A stretch of 64,000 nucleotides of DNA from Parvibaculum sp. (lineage in GTDB: Bacteria; Pseudomonadota; Alphaproteobacteria; Parvibaculales; Parvibaculaceae). The position numbers were made by a program, and so were the translations under genes. Below, one piece after another: positions 24,750 through 33,687 of the stretch. The first letter of the stretch is position 1, and each line of letters begins with the position of its first letter. The notes beneath the pieces are model-generated. The model was given only the letters and a program-made list of their open reading frames with translations, searched no databases and was not told where the DNA came from. The stretch spans positions 3,005,532 through 3,069,531 of the forward strand of contig NZ_JAHBYN010000001.1 in the NCBI RefSeq assembly GCF_019635935.1, given 5' to 3'.

Positions 24750-26072
24750 TCAGACGGCGGCGACGGCCTCGTCGATGGCGGCTTTCAGCGTTTCGGCCAT
24801 GCGGTCGAGTTCGGCGTCGGAAACGACGAAGGCGGGGCCGAGACATACGATATCGCGGATGGCGCCCGTGCCGCCGCCATAGAAGAAGACGCCGCGCTTG
24901 AGGCCGGCGCCGATGACGCGCTGCGTGACGGCGGCGCTTTCGGGGAAGCGTTCGAGCGTCTCGCGGTCGCGGACGATTTCAATGCCGCGCAGCAGCCCTT
25001 CGCCGCGAATTTCGGCGACGTTCGGATGCTGGCCAAGCAGGCCTTCAAGGCGGGCTGCAAGCGCGCGGCCGCGCGCGGCGGCGCGGGCGACGAGGTCTTC
25101 GTCTTCCATGATCTGAAGCACCTTGTCGGCCGCGGCGCAGGCGCCGGGATGGCCGCCATAGGTATAGAACATCAGCGACTGTCCGCCTTCGGCGAGCGGC
25201 GCGACGATTTCTTCGGAGGCGAAGACGCCGACGATCGGCGCATAGCCGCCGGCGAGCCCCTTGCCCGAGACCAGAATGTCGGGCGCGATGTCGAAATGCG
25301 CGCAGGCGAACGGCTTGCCGGTGCGGCCGAAGCCGGTCATCACTTCGTCGATGATGAGAAGAATGCCGTGGCGCTTGCAGATTTCCTGTATGCGTGGCCA
25401 GTAGCGCGGGCCGGGCATCAGCGCGCCGCCCGACGAACCGTTGATCGGCTCGGCGATGAACGCGGCGATGGTCTCCGGTCCCTCGCGCAGCACCAGCGCC
25501 TCGAATGCGTCGGCGGCGGCGATGTCGAAATCGGGATGGTGGCGGCCGAGCGGCGATCTGAGCGCATAAGGCGTCGGCGCCAGCGGCATGTCGGGAATGA
25601 GCCGTTCGAAGCCGCGCTTGCGCGCTTCATGTCCGGCGATGCCGAGCGTGAAGAGCGTCGTGCCGTGATAGGAAATGTCGCGGCCGATAATCTTCCAGCG
25701 CGTGTTGTCGCCCTTCGCACGGAAATGCTGGACAGCGAGGCGGCAGGCGGCATCGACCGCTTCCGAGCCGCCGCTGGCAAGCCAGGTGCGGGTCAGATGC
25801 GCCGGCAGCCAGGCGCGGCGCAGACGCTCCATCAGCCGCGTCCGCTCCGGCGTCAGGAAGGGCGGCACCGCATAGGACATGCTTGTCATCGCCTCGGCCG
25901 TCGCCGCGCCGACTTCCGCCCGCCCGTGGCCGATATTCGAAACGATGGCGCCGCCCGACGCATCGAGAATTTCGCCGCCGCCGCGCGTGTGGAGGACGCA
26001 GCCCTTCGCATGCGTAATGTCGACCGCGCGGGGCGAGGGCACGAAGGGCCAGAGGGGCGTTTGGTCGGTCAT
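24750..26072 (-). CDS. Class III aminotransferase (PLP-dependent)
   Basis: A 440-residue fold-type I PLP enzyme. WLASGGSEAVDAACRLAVQH binds the cofactor phosphate, IGRDISYHGTTL supplies the ring-stacking tyrosine, IIDEVMTGFGRTG contains the aspartate that pairs with the pyridine nitrogen, and LVSGKGLAGGYAPI holds the Schiff-base lysine. The family includes omega-amino acid, taurine and 4-aminobutyrate transaminases; substrate cannot be set from sequence. It is divergent from a D-amino acid dehydrogenase, which suggests joint amine or amino-acid catabolism. Confidence 0.92.
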   Translation of the reverse strand: MTDQTPLWPFVPSPRAVDITHAKGCVLHTRGGGEILDASGGAIVSNIGHGRAEVGAATAEAMTSMSYAVPPFLTPERTRLMERLRRAWLPAHLTRTWLASGGSEAVDAACRLAVQHFRAKGDNTRWKIIGRDISYHGTTLFTLGIAGHEARKRGFERLIPDMPLAPTPYALRSPLGRHHPDFDIAAADAFEALVLREGPETIAAFIAEPINGSSGGALMPGPRYWPRIQEICKRHGILLIIDEVMTGFGRTGKPFACAHFDIAPDILVSGKGLAGGYAPIVGVFASEEIVAPLAEGGQSLMFYTYGGHPGACAAADKVLQIMEDEDLVARAAARGRALAARLEGLLGQHPNVAEIRGEGLLRGIEIVRDRETLERFPESAAVTQRVIGAGLKRGVFFYGGGTGAIRDIVCLGPAFVVSDAELDRMAETLKAAIDEAVAAV

Positions 26073-26252
26073 CGGCGGCGGGCTCCGGGCTTGTCGGTCG
26101 CGGGGGATGGCGGCCGAGTATGCCGGGCAAAGGCTTTCGGCAGAAGGCCCCATTCTTTGCCGTCGCCCCCGCTCTTTGCCGTCGCCAAAGCCGCGCCGCT
26201 TTGATACCGGTAGGGACAATTTCGAAACCCTCACGCTCCTGGCAGGTCCATC

Positions 26253-27527
26253 GTGAAAACCGTCGTCATCGGCGCCGGCATTGTCGGCGTCGCCACCGCT
26301 TATGAACTCGCGCTGCGCGGCGAGACGGTGACGCTGATCGAGGCGCATGAGGGCGCGGGCCTCGGCACGAGCTACGCCAATGGCGGCCAGATGTCGGCCT
26401 GCGAGGTTGCGCCCTGGGCCGGGCCTGAAATTCCGGGCCTGATCCTGCGCTGGCTCGGCCGCGACGACGCGCCGTTCCGCCTGCGCCCGAAAATGGACCC
26501 CGACCAGTGGCGCTGGCTGCTGCGCTTCCTGTTGCGCTGCCGGACCTCGGCACGGATGGAGCGCATTCCGCCCAATCTCGAACTGGCATTGCTGACGCGC
26601 GAGCGCATGGCGAGCTACGCGGCCGACTTTCGCGACGCGGGACGCTCGCTCGATTTCGACCGGCGCGACAGAGGCATCCTGCGCATCTTCGCAAGCGAAC
26701 ATGCGGTGCGCGCCGCCATGACCGAGATGGAAACGATGGCGCGTCTCGGCGTCGAACAGCGCCTGCTGACTGCAGCCGAATGCGTGGATGTCGAACCGGC
26801 ACTCGCATCGGCCCTGCAACGCGGCGAGATTTCCGGCGGCCTCTATTCGCCGTCGGACGCAAGCGGCGACGCGCATCTTTTTTCGAAGCACATGGCCGAG
26901 GCCGCGAAACGACGCGGCGTGACGTTCGAGACCGGTACGGTGGTCGAGGAGATCATCGCGCGTGCCGGCCGCGCCTATGGCGTCGTGACCTCGCGCGGCG
27001 TGCTCGACGCGGATGCGGTTGTCGTCGCGGCGGGCGCGGGCACGGCGGCGCTGCTGAAGCCGCTCGGCATCCGCACCTGGATCTATCCGGTGAAAGGCTA
27101 TTCGGTGACGCTGCCGGCGCCCGAAGGCAATGCGCCCGAAGTCAGCATCACCGACGAAGCGCGCAAGATCGTCATCAGCAGGTTGGGCAACCGGCTGCGC
27201 GCCGCGGGCCAGGCCGAAGTCGGCGGCTACGACCTGACGCTGGAGCCCGGCCGCGCCGCCTCGGTGCTCAATGCGCTGACGAGCCTGTTGCCGCAGGCGG
27301 GGGCCGGCGCCGACGCGGCCGAATTCTGGTGCGGCTTGCGGCCCATGACCCCGGACGGCAGCCCGGTAATCGGCCGGGTGGAGCCCTTTTCGAATCTTTT
27401 CATCAACAGCGGCCACGGCACGCTGGGCTGGACGCTGGGGGCCGGCAGCGGCGCGGCGCTTGCCGACCTCGTCTGCGACAGCGCGCCGCAACTTCCACTA
27501 AGTCCTTTTTCTATAAGGAGATTTTAG
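26253..27527 (+). CDS. dadA: D-amino acid dehydrogenase
   Basis: A 424-residue flavoprotein of the DadA/glycine oxidase family. The FAD-binding VVIGAGIVGVATAYELALRG opens the protein, SYANGGQMSACEVAPWAGP is the family motif after the first domain, YPVKGYSVTLP lies near residue 285 and the closing FINSGHGTLGWTLGAGSG completes the FAD site. It oxidises D-amino acids to oxoacids at the membrane, passing electrons to quinone. The last 15 residues (SAPQLPLSPFSIRRF) differ from the usual DadA end and lie in lower-GC DNA. It is divergent from the class III aminotransferase. Confidence 0.9.
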   Translation: MKTVVIGAGIVGVATAYELALRGETVTLIEAHEGAGLGTSYANGGQMSACEVAPWAGPEIPGLILRWLGRDDAPFRLRPKMDPDQWRWLLRFLLRCRTSARMERIPPNLELALLTRERMASYAADFRDAGRSLDFDRRDRGILRIFASEHAVRAAMTEMETMARLGVEQRLLTAAECVDVEPALASALQRGEISGGLYSPSDASGDAHLFSKHMAEAAKRRGVTFETGTVVEEIIARAGRAYGVVTSRGVLDADAVVVAAGAGTAALLKPLGIRTWIYPVKGYSVTLPAPEGNAPEVSITDEARKIVISRLGNRLRAAGQAEVGGYDLTLEPGRAASVLNALTSLLPQAGAGADAAEFWCGLRPMTPDGSPVIGRVEPFSNLFINSGHGTLGWTLGAGSGAALADLVCDSAPQLPLSPFSIRRF

Positions 27528-27537
27528 GAAATTTGGC

Positions 27538-27618
27538 GCGCTGCAATGCGTGTTTTTGTGCGATGCACAAAAATTACTTGACGCTAAGGCAGGGGCATTC
27601 TATCTCATATTGCAGCGC
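27538..27618 (+). promoter_or_regulatory. Phasin promoter region with nested inverted repeats
   Basis: GCGCTGCAAT (27538-27547) is repeated in inverted orientation as ATTGCAGCGC (27609-27618). Between them lies TTTTTGTGC-GAT-GCACAAAAA (27553-27573), a perfect 9-base palindrome. A sigma70-like -35 TTGACG (27578-27583) is followed after 17 bases by TATCTC at 27601, a partial -10. TGC-rich repeats fit the PHB-sensing repressor PhaR, known to control phasin genes in Alphaproteobacteria; that assignment is inference. Confidence 0.6.
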
Positions 27619-27695
27619 ACAAATCCGGCGCGCCGGTATGTGCTTGGAAACGCTCGCGTGAGGCGAGCGACCACGCGGTACAGGAGATAGAAACA

Positions 27696-28070
27696 ATGCC
27701 CGAAGCGACCCCCAAAGCGAAAAAGACCAAGACGACTGCGAAGCCGCGCGCCGCGAAGGCGACGGCGAAGACCGCCAAGGCCGCCCCCAAGGCCGACGTG
27801 AAGAACCCGATCGAAGTGGCGTCCGGCATCATCGTGACGCTGGCCCGCACCAACTTCGAGGAATCGGTCGAGACCGCCCGCGCCGCGCTCAAGTCCGGCA
27901 GCATCAAGACGGCGGTGGAACTCCAGAACGAACTCGTTCGCGCCACCATCAAGCGGAACATCGACGCCGCCCGCGAACTCAACGAGCTCACCGTGAACAC
28001 CGTTCGCGAAGCCGTGAACCCCTATGCCACGAAGTTCACCGAAGCTTTCGAGAAGCTCCGCGCTGCGTAA
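27696..28070 (+). CDS. Phasin family protein
   Basis: A 124-residue protein with a lysine- and alanine-rich N terminus (residues 1-35, histone-like) and an amphipathic helical phasin domain: IIVTLARTNFEESVETARAA, VELQNELVRATIKRNIDAAR and ELNELTVNTVREA. Phasins coat polyhydroxyalkanoate granules, and basic-tailed ones can also contact DNA. GGAGATAGAAACA precedes the ATG at 27696. A strong terminator follows at 28117, so it is a single-gene unit. No PHA synthase is in the window. Confidence 0.87.
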   Translation: MPEATPKAKKTKTTAKPRAAKATAKTAKAAPKADVKNPIEVASGIIVTLARTNFEESVETARAALKSGSIKTAVELQNELVRATIKRNIDAARELNELTVNTVREAVNPYATKFTEAFEKLRAA

Positions 28071-28116
28071 TTTCCGCGCGAGGCTCCAGACTCCCGTCTG
28101 TTGAGTACTGTTGCGT

Positions 28117-28153
28117 AAAAAGGCCCGGCCCCTGAAAAGGGTGCCGGGCTTTT
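28117..28153 (+). terminator. Intrinsic terminator after the phasin gene
   Basis: The stem GCCCGGC + CCCT pairs with AGGG + GCCGGGC around a GAAA loop, followed by TTTT (28150-28153); four A precede the stem. It lies about 50 bases after the phasin stop. Confidence 0.88.
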
Positions 28154-28181
28154 GCTTGTCTGCGCGGGGAAGGGGAGGCCG

Positions 28182-28700
28182 TCAGACCGCTTCGCGGGCC
28201 GAGGCGCGCGCCGCGAGGCGCTGGCGCAGCGACAACACGGGTTCGCGCCCGTCGGTCGCCGGCTGGTAGGACAGCGAAAACGCGCCGACGCTCTCGGCCC
28301 AGATTTCCGGTGTGATGTTGTCGGCGACCTCAAGTGCGTCGAAGCCGCAGCGGACCATGAAATGGAACTGGTCGCGCAGCACGTTGCCGACGGCGCGGAC
28401 TTCGCCCGTGTAGCCGTGCCGCTCGCGCAAGAGCCGCGCATAGGAATAGGCGCGGCCATTGCGATAGACCGGAAACTCGAGCGCCACCACCTTCAGCTTG
28501 TCGAGATCGTCCGCGATGGCCGAGGGCTCCTGACCGCTCTTCAGGCGCACGCCGAGCGGTGTGTTGCGCGCCGTCAGCGCGTCGCGCTCCTTCTGCCAGC
28601 GCTCGAGGCTGACGATGACGGCGCCATCGGGCAGGGCGTCCTCGTCTCCGACGGTCGCGAAATCGTCCGCGACGAACTTCCCGTTCCTAATGAGTTGCAT
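28182..28700 (-). CDS. DUF934 protein of the sulfite reduction operon
   Basis: A 172-residue protein of the DUF934 family: SLERWQKERDALTARNTPLG, then VVALEFPVYRNGRAYSYARL, then VLRDQFHFMVRCGFDALEVA. It is nearly always encoded beside cysI or cysH in Proteobacteria and is thought to assist assimilatory sulfite reduction, possibly in electron delivery; the biochemical role is not settled. It overlaps the end of the sulfite reductase gene by 14 bases on the same strand, so it is translated from the same transcript. No cysH follows within the window. Confidence 0.9.
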   Translation of the reverse strand: MQLIRNGKFVADDFATVGDEDALPDGAVIVSLERWQKERDALTARNTPLGVRLKSGQEPSAIADDLDKLKVVALEFPVYRNGRAYSYARLLRERHGYTGEVRAVGNVLRDQFHFMVRCGFDALEVADNITPEIWAESVGAFSLSYQPATDGREPVLSLRQRLAARASAREAV

Positions 28701-30345
28701 AGAGGCTCTCCTTGAACGGGTCGATGCCGGTGCGCCGATAGGTATCGATGAAGCGCTCGCCGGGCTGGCGCAGGCCGAGATAGGTCGTGACGATGGTTTC
28801 GATCGCATCGACGATCTGCTCTTCGGTGAAGGCGGGACCGACGATGTCGCCGATGGCGGTCTTTTCATCGGCCGCGCCGCCCAGCGTCACCTGGTAATAT
28901 TCGACGCCCTTCTTGTCGACGCCCAGAATGCCGATATGGCCGACATGGTGATGGCCGCAGGCGTTGATGCAGCCTGACGTGTTGATTTTCAGCTCGCCGA
29001 TGTCGTGCTGCCGGTCGAGATCGCTGAAGCGCTCCGAAATCTGCTGCGCCAGCGGGATCGAGCGCGCATTGGCGAGCGCGCAATAATCGAGACCGGGGCA
29101 GGCGATCTGGTCGGTAATGAGATTGATGTTGGCCGTCGCGAGCCCGGCCGCCTTCAGCGCCGCGTGAACGGCCGGCAGGTCCTTTTTGCGCACATCGGCC
29201 AGCGTCAGGTTCTGCTCATGCGTGACGCGCAACTCGTCGAAGCTGTATTTCTCGGCGATGTCGGCAACCGCGTCCATCTGGTCCGACGAGCAATCGCCCG
29301 GCGTGCCGCCGATGGGCTTCAGCGAGATGTTGACGATCGCATAGCCCGGCACCTTGTGCGCGGCGACATTGGACTTCACCCAATTGGCGAAATCCCGGTC
29401 GGCAAGCACCGCCTTGTTGAGCTCGGTGCTTTCGTCGGGCAGGGTTTCGTAACCGGGCGGCGCGAAATAGGCCTGGATACGCGCGACCTCTTCGGCTGGC
29501 AAATGCAAGGCACCGGTCTTGCGGATTTCGGCAAACTCGACATCCACCTGCCGCTTCATTTCCTCGGCGCCGATCTCATGCACGAGGATCTTGATGCGCG
29601 CCTTGTAGATGTTGTCGCGGCGTCCATACATGTTGTAGACGCGCATGATCGCCTCGAGATAGGCGAGTAAATCTTCCTTCGGCACGAAATCGGCAATCTT
29701 CTTGCCGATCATCGGTGTGCGGCCGAGCCCGCCGCCGACATAGATTTCGTAGCCGATCGCGTCCTTGCCGTCCCGCACGATCTGGATGCCGATGTCGTGT
29801 ACGCGGATCGCGGCGCGGTCGTCCGGCGTGCCGGAAACGGCGATCTTGAACTTGCGCGGCAGGAACGAGAATTCCGGGTGGAAGGTCGACCATTGCCGGA
29901 TGATTTCCGAAACGATGCGCGGATCCTCGATCTCGTCTTTCGCGGCCCCCGCATACTGATCCGACGTCACGTTGCGGATGCAGTTGCCCGATGTCTGGAT
30001 GGCGTGCATCTCGACAGTGGCGAGGTCGTGCAGCAGATCGGGCATGTCCTTCAGCGCCGGCCAGTTGAACTGAAGGTTCTGGCGGGTCGTGAAGTGGCCG
30101 TAGCCGCGGTCGTATTTGCGGCCGATATGCGCAAGCATGCGCAATTGCTTCGACGACAACGTGCCGTAGGGAATGGCGACGCGGATCATGTAGGCGTGAA
30201 GTTGCAGATAGACGCCGTTCATCAGCCGGAGCGGCTTGAACTCGTCTTCCGTCAACTCGCCCGAAAGGCGGCGCGCTACCTGTCCGCGAAACTGCGCGAC
30301 GCGTTCATTGACGATCTGATAATCGAATTCGTCGTAGCGATACAT
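28687..30345 (-). CDS. cysI: Nitrite/sulfite reductase, siroheme 4Fe-4S type
   Basis: A 552-residue hemoprotein reductase with two ferredoxin-like half-domains and two siroheme/4Fe-4S domains. TRQNLQFNW and TSGNCIRNV lie in the first half. The cluster cysteines are in ACPGLDYCALA and TSGCINACGHHHVGH near residues 430-480. It reduces sulfite to sulfide with six electrons in cysteine biosynthesis; nitrite reductases share the motifs, but the operon context (DUF2849, DUF934) favours sulfite. It lies second in a DUF2849-cysI-DUF934 operon. Confidence 0.9.
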   Translation of the reverse strand: MYRYDEFDYQIVNERVAQFRGQVARRLSGELTEDEFKPLRLMNGVYLQLHAYMIRVAIPYGTLSSKQLRMLAHIGRKYDRGYGHFTTRQNLQFNWPALKDMPDLLHDLATVEMHAIQTSGNCIRNVTSDQYAGAAKDEIEDPRIVSEIIRQWSTFHPEFSFLPRKFKIAVSGTPDDRAAIRVHDIGIQIVRDGKDAIGYEIYVGGGLGRTPMIGKKIADFVPKEDLLAYLEAIMRVYNMYGRRDNIYKARIKILVHEIGAEEMKRQVDVEFAEIRKTGALHLPAEEVARIQAYFAPPGYETLPDESTELNKAVLADRDFANWVKSNVAAHKVPGYAIVNISLKPIGGTPGDCSSDQMDAVADIAEKYSFDELRVTHEQNLTLADVRKKDLPAVHAALKAAGLATANINLITDQIACPGLDYCALANARSIPLAQQISERFSDLDRQHDIGELKINTSGCINACGHHHVGHIGILGVDKKGVEYYQVTLGGAADEKTAIGDIVGPAFTEEQIVDAIETIVTTYLGLRQPGERFIDTYRRTGIDPFKESLYATH

Positions 30346-30378
30346 AACCGAACCTTTGCCTCTCGCGGTTTCTTGCGT

Positions 30379-30714
30379 TCAGCGATGAACGCCCGGCAGC
30401 TCCGCCTGCTTGCCGAGATCGAGGCGCACGGTCGGGCCCGCCTGCCGGATCGTTTCGCGCACGCTTGCGGCGCGGATGCCGCCATCCTCGCGCGTCACCT
30501 CGAAGAGATAGGGTTCGACGACGAAATTGCTGTCGACCGTCGGTTGCGCCCGCGCCAGCAGCGCCTCGCCGGCTTCCTTGCCTTCGGTCACATCGGCGTC
30601 TTGCAGCGATTCCGACCAGCGATCGTCCGCGGTCAGGTAGACGACGATGCCGTCGGCGAGACGGTTTGCGGTAAGCGCCTGAAACTGCGCTCCCTTGCGA
30701 CTGTGCTGGGCCAT
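30379..30714 (-). CDS. DUF2849 protein of the sulfite reduction operon
   Basis: A 111-residue DUF2849 protein (FQALTANRLADGIVVYLTAD at the N terminus, FVVEPYLFEVTREDGGIRAA later). The family occurs almost only in front of alphaproteobacterial sulfite reductase genes. It is cytosolic and of unknown function. The start at 30714 fits the family length; a longer in-frame start at 30762 is unlikely. It is 33 bases ahead of cysI and is probably the first gene of the operon, since the 217 bases upstream are a partly AT-rich promoter gap. Confidence 0.88.
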   Translation of the reverse strand: MAQHSRKGAQFQALTANRLADGIVVYLTADDRWSESLQDADVTEGKEAGEALLARAQPTVDSNFVVEPYLFEVTREDGGIRAASVRETIRQAGPTVRLDLGKQAELPGVHR

Positions 30715-30931
30715 GCCGGGCGCTCCTTGGGGCTCCATCCGCGCCAATTCACCGCCCGCCACCGGGGCATCTGGCGAAGAGGAGGCGAGGCGTGTGAAGC
30801 CGCTGCTAACTACCCGGTAACATGGGTTTTTCGCTAAAGATCGTCAATAGAGGTGTAGAACTTTATTATTCACAGTAAAATTTGATAAATATGAGATAAA
30901 TGGCGGATTTCAACCAATTTCTGGAAGTATC

Positions 30932-31738
30932 TCAGAATTCCCGGCGAACCGCGCTCTCATGCCAGCGCCGGAGCAGGCGATGCTCGACCCAGGTCAGGCT
31001 GAAAAAAATCGTGATGCCGAGCACCGACAGGAGGAACAGGGCGGCGAACATGCGCGGAATATCGAGCCGGTAGCCGGCCTCGACGATGCGCCAGGCAAGC
31101 CCCGCGCCGGTGCCCGAACCGGCGACGAATTCGGCGACGACCGCGCCTATCAGCGCCAGCCCGCCGGAGATTTTCATGCCCGCCAGAATGTAGGGAAGCG
31201 CCGAAGGCAGTTGCAGTTCGCTCAGCACCTGCCAGCGGCTGGCGCCGTAAAGCCGGAAGAGATCGCGCAGATTGTGGTCGGCGGAACGCAAGCCCAGCGT
31301 CGTATTGGAGAGGATCGGAAAGAAGGCGACCATCCAGGCGAGGATCAGCACGGCAAGTTCGACGCGGTCATAGCCGACCCAGATCAGGATCAACGGTGCG
31401 ATGGCGACGACGGGCGTCACCTGCAACACGACCGCATAGGGAAAGAGCGCCATCTCGATCCGCCGGCTTTGCGAGAAGAGAATGGCAAGGCCGATGCCGC
31501 CCACCGCCGCGAGCACGAAGGCCATCAGCGTGACGCGCAGCGTCACCCAGAGCGAGCCCATCAGCGATCCGAAATTGGCGACAAGGCTTGCCCCGATTGC
31601 GCTGGGCGGCGGCAGCACGAAAAGCGGCACGTCGCCAAGCCGCACCGATGCTTCCCAGATTCCCAGAAAGACGACACCGGCGGCGGCCGGCACGGCAATG
31701 CGCGTGAAGCGCGACAGGGCGCTGTCCTCGCCGTTCAT
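30932..31738 (-). CDS. ABC transporter permease, SsuC/TauC type
   Basis: A 268-residue inner-membrane permease with six helices. The EAA loop, which contacts the ATPase, reads DLFRLYGASRWQVLSELQLP near residue 180. PLFVLPPPSAIGASLVANF and VAIAPLILIWVGYDRVELA are typical of nitrate, sulfonate and taurine-type or pyrimidine-precursor permeases. The ATG overlaps the ATPase stop (ATGA at 31735-31738). It is the third gene of a binding protein-ATPase-permease operon. Confidence 0.9.
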   Translation of the reverse strand: MNGEDSALSRFTRIAVPAAAGVVFLGIWEASVRLGDVPLFVLPPPSAIGASLVANFGSLMGSLWVTLRVTLMAFVLAAVGGIGLAILFSQSRRIEMALFPYAVVLQVTPVVAIAPLILIWVGYDRVELAVLILAWMVAFFPILSNTTLGLRSADHNLRDLFRLYGASRWQVLSELQLPSALPYILAGMKISGGLALIGAVVAEFVAGSGTGAGLAWRIVEAGYRLDIPRMFAALFLLSVLGITIFFSLTWVEHRLLRRWHESAVRREF

Positions 31739-32511
31739 GGGCGCACCCCCTCGCGCAGCGCGGCGCTGACCGCCGCGCAATGATCGGCATAGTCGTGCGA
31801 ACGGCGGAAGACGGCATCGCGCGGATGCGGCGCGCCGATCGCGACCTCGCCGAGAACGCGCCCCGGCCGCGCACCCATCACCAGCACCCGCTCCGACAGA
31901 TAGACGGACTCGTAGATGCTGTGCGTGACGAAAATCACCGTCCAGCGCTGGCTGCGCCAGAGGTCGAGCAGGTCGTCATCGAGTTTGTCGCGCGTGAATT
32001 CGTCGAGCGCCGCGAAGGGCTCGTCCATCAGCAGCACCGGCGGATCGGTCACCAGCGCGCGCGCCAGCGACACGCGCATCTTCATGCCGCCGGACAGCTC
32101 GCGCGGGAAAGCCTCCGCGAAATCGGCGAGGCCGACGCGCGCCAGCGCATCCATCAATTGCGGCTTTGCTTTATCGAGCGCGACACCGCGAAGCTTCAAC
32201 GGCAGATGCACATTGTCGAGAACCGATGCCCAGGGCATCAGCGTCGCATCCTGAAAGACGAAACCGACATCGGCAGGCCGCGCGCCGCCGGCGGTATGCC
32301 AGCGGACTTGACCGGCGCTCGCCGCGATCAGCCCGGCGACGATCCGGAGCAGCGTGCTCTTGCCGCAGCCCGACGGCCCGACCAGCGAAACGAAATCGCC
32401 ACGGCGAATTTCCGCATCGACGCCCGACAGCGCCACCGTGCCGCCCTCATAGGTCTTGGCGACGCCGGTCAGCGTGAGCAGCGGAGGCCGTGGCGCGTCG
32501 GCTGAGGTCAT
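31735..32511 (-). CDS. ABC transporter ATP-binding protein, SsuB/TauB type
   Basis: A 258-residue ATPase. The Walker A motif is GPSGCGKSTLLRI, the signature LSGGMKMRVSLARALV and the Walker B LLMDEPFAALDEF with the H-loop in VTHSIYESVYLSERV. It powers import through the adjacent permease. It is 19 bases downstream of the binding-protein gene and coupled to the permease. Confidence 0.93.
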   Translation of the reverse strand: MTSADAPRPPLLTLTGVAKTYEGGTVALSGVDAEIRRGDFVSLVGPSGCGKSTLLRIVAGLIAASAGQVRWHTAGGARPADVGFVFQDATLMPWASVLDNVHLPLKLRGVALDKAKPQLMDALARVGLADFAEAFPRELSGGMKMRVSLARALVTDPPVLLMDEPFAALDEFTRDKLDDDLLDLWRSQRWTVIFVTHSIYESVYLSERVLVMGARPGRVLGEVAIGAPHPRDAVFRRSHDYADHCAAVSAALREGVRP

Positions 32512-32530
32512 GGGCTGCGCGGCCGCTCCC

Positions 32531-33577
32531 TTATTCGCCGGTCAGTTGTTTCTTGAGGCCGAGACCGGCGCCCTGATTGATGAACTCCAGCGTGTAGGCG
32601 CTGTGGACATCGAGGCCCGCCGAATAGACGCCGGCCGTCACCATCGTCAGGTGGAATTCCCGCCAACGCGCATCGGTCATCGCGCCGATGCCGAGCGTTG
32701 CCGTGTCGCCGGATTCGACGATGCCGTATTTCTTCATCATCGAGATCGCGTTGGCGATCACGTCATCGGTCATCTCCGGATTGTCGCGCTTGATAAGCGC
32801 GTTCGCCGGCGCCGGATCGCCGTAGAGATAGCTCACCCAGCCGCGAATGCTTGCGTCGACGAAAGCCTGAACCGCTTCCGGCTGCTCGGCGATCGTCCGG
32901 TCGGCGGCGAGAACGACCGCGGCATAACCCGGATAGCCGTAGTCCGACAGCAGGAACACTTGCGGCTCGATGCCGGTTTCCTTGCGGATCATGTAGGGCT
33001 CGGAGGAGAGATAGCCCTGCTGGATGGCGGCCGGATCTGTCAGGAACGGCGCGAGGTTGAAGGTGTATTTGCGGATCTGGCTGTCCTCGAAATCGTACTT
33101 CGCCTTCAGCCATTGCCAGAACGCGCTCACCGTCGCGTCCGACACCATGATCGGCATGCCCTTCATGTCGGCGATCGATTTCACATCCTCGCGCGGATGC
33201 GTGATGAAGACCTGGGGGTCTTTCTGGAATGTCGCCATCACGGCCCTGGCGCCGGCGCCCGCCTCGACGATGTTGAGCGGAATGAAATTGTTGGAGCCGA
33301 TGCCGAAATCGACCGAATGGGCGGCCAGCAGTTGCGGCACATTGATGCCCGGACCGCCTTGCACGATTTTGACGTCGAGCCCGGCTTCCGCGTAGTAGCC
33401 ATTGGCAAGCGCCTGATAGAAGCCGCCATGCTCGGCCTGCGCCTTCCAGTCGGTGGCGAAGCTGACGCGGGTGAGGCCGCTCTCGTCCCGGCCGCCGCCG
33501 GGGCCGACCGCCAGGACGATGACGACGGCAACCGCCACCGCCGCCGCGACGGCGCCCAAAATCAGATTCCGGTTCAT
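32531..33577 (-). CDS. NMT1/THI5-like substrate-binding protein
   Basis: A 348-residue periplasmic binding protein with an N-terminal membrane segment (LILGAVAAAVAVAVVIVLAV) that is either a signal or an anchor. SFATDWKAQAEHGGFYQALA, GLDVKIVQGGPGINVPQLL and VDFGIGSNNF match the NMT1/THI5 group that carries pyrimidine precursors, riboflavin or related heterocycles and some sulfonates. The ligand is not set by sequence, and no thiamine riboswitch was recognised upstream. AGGGGGAGG before the ATG at 33577 supports the start. Confidence 0.87.
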   Translation of the reverse strand: MNRNLILGAVAAAVAVAVVIVLAVGPGGGRDESGLTRVSFATDWKAQAEHGGFYQALANGYYAEAGLDVKIVQGGPGINVPQLLAAHSVDFGIGSNNFIPLNIVEAGAGARAVMATFQKDPQVFITHPREDVKSIADMKGMPIMVSDATVSAFWQWLKAKYDFEDSQIRKYTFNLAPFLTDPAAIQQGYLSSEPYMIRKETGIEPQVFLLSDYGYPGYAAVVLAADRTIAEQPEAVQAFVDASIRGWVSYLYGDPAPANALIKRDNPEMTDDVIANAISMMKKYGIVESGDTATLGIGAMTDARWREFHLTMVTAGVYSAGLDVHSAYTLEFINQGAGLGLKKQLTGE

Positions 33578-33687
33578 GGAGGCCTCCCCCTGAATCGCGC
33601 GGCCGCGCGGCAACGGAGGCGATGGTATCAGCAGGAAACCGGCGGGGCTACTGCGTGAAAGGCCCTACCGGCAGGAAGGAAATCCGC

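Noticed and set aside
33578..33687. Possible thiamine (TPP) riboswitch before the NMT1/THI5-like gene
   Set aside because: The short leader does not contain the conserved CTGAGA and ACC..GATCTGGATAATACC parts in order; only a loose CTGATACC was seen.
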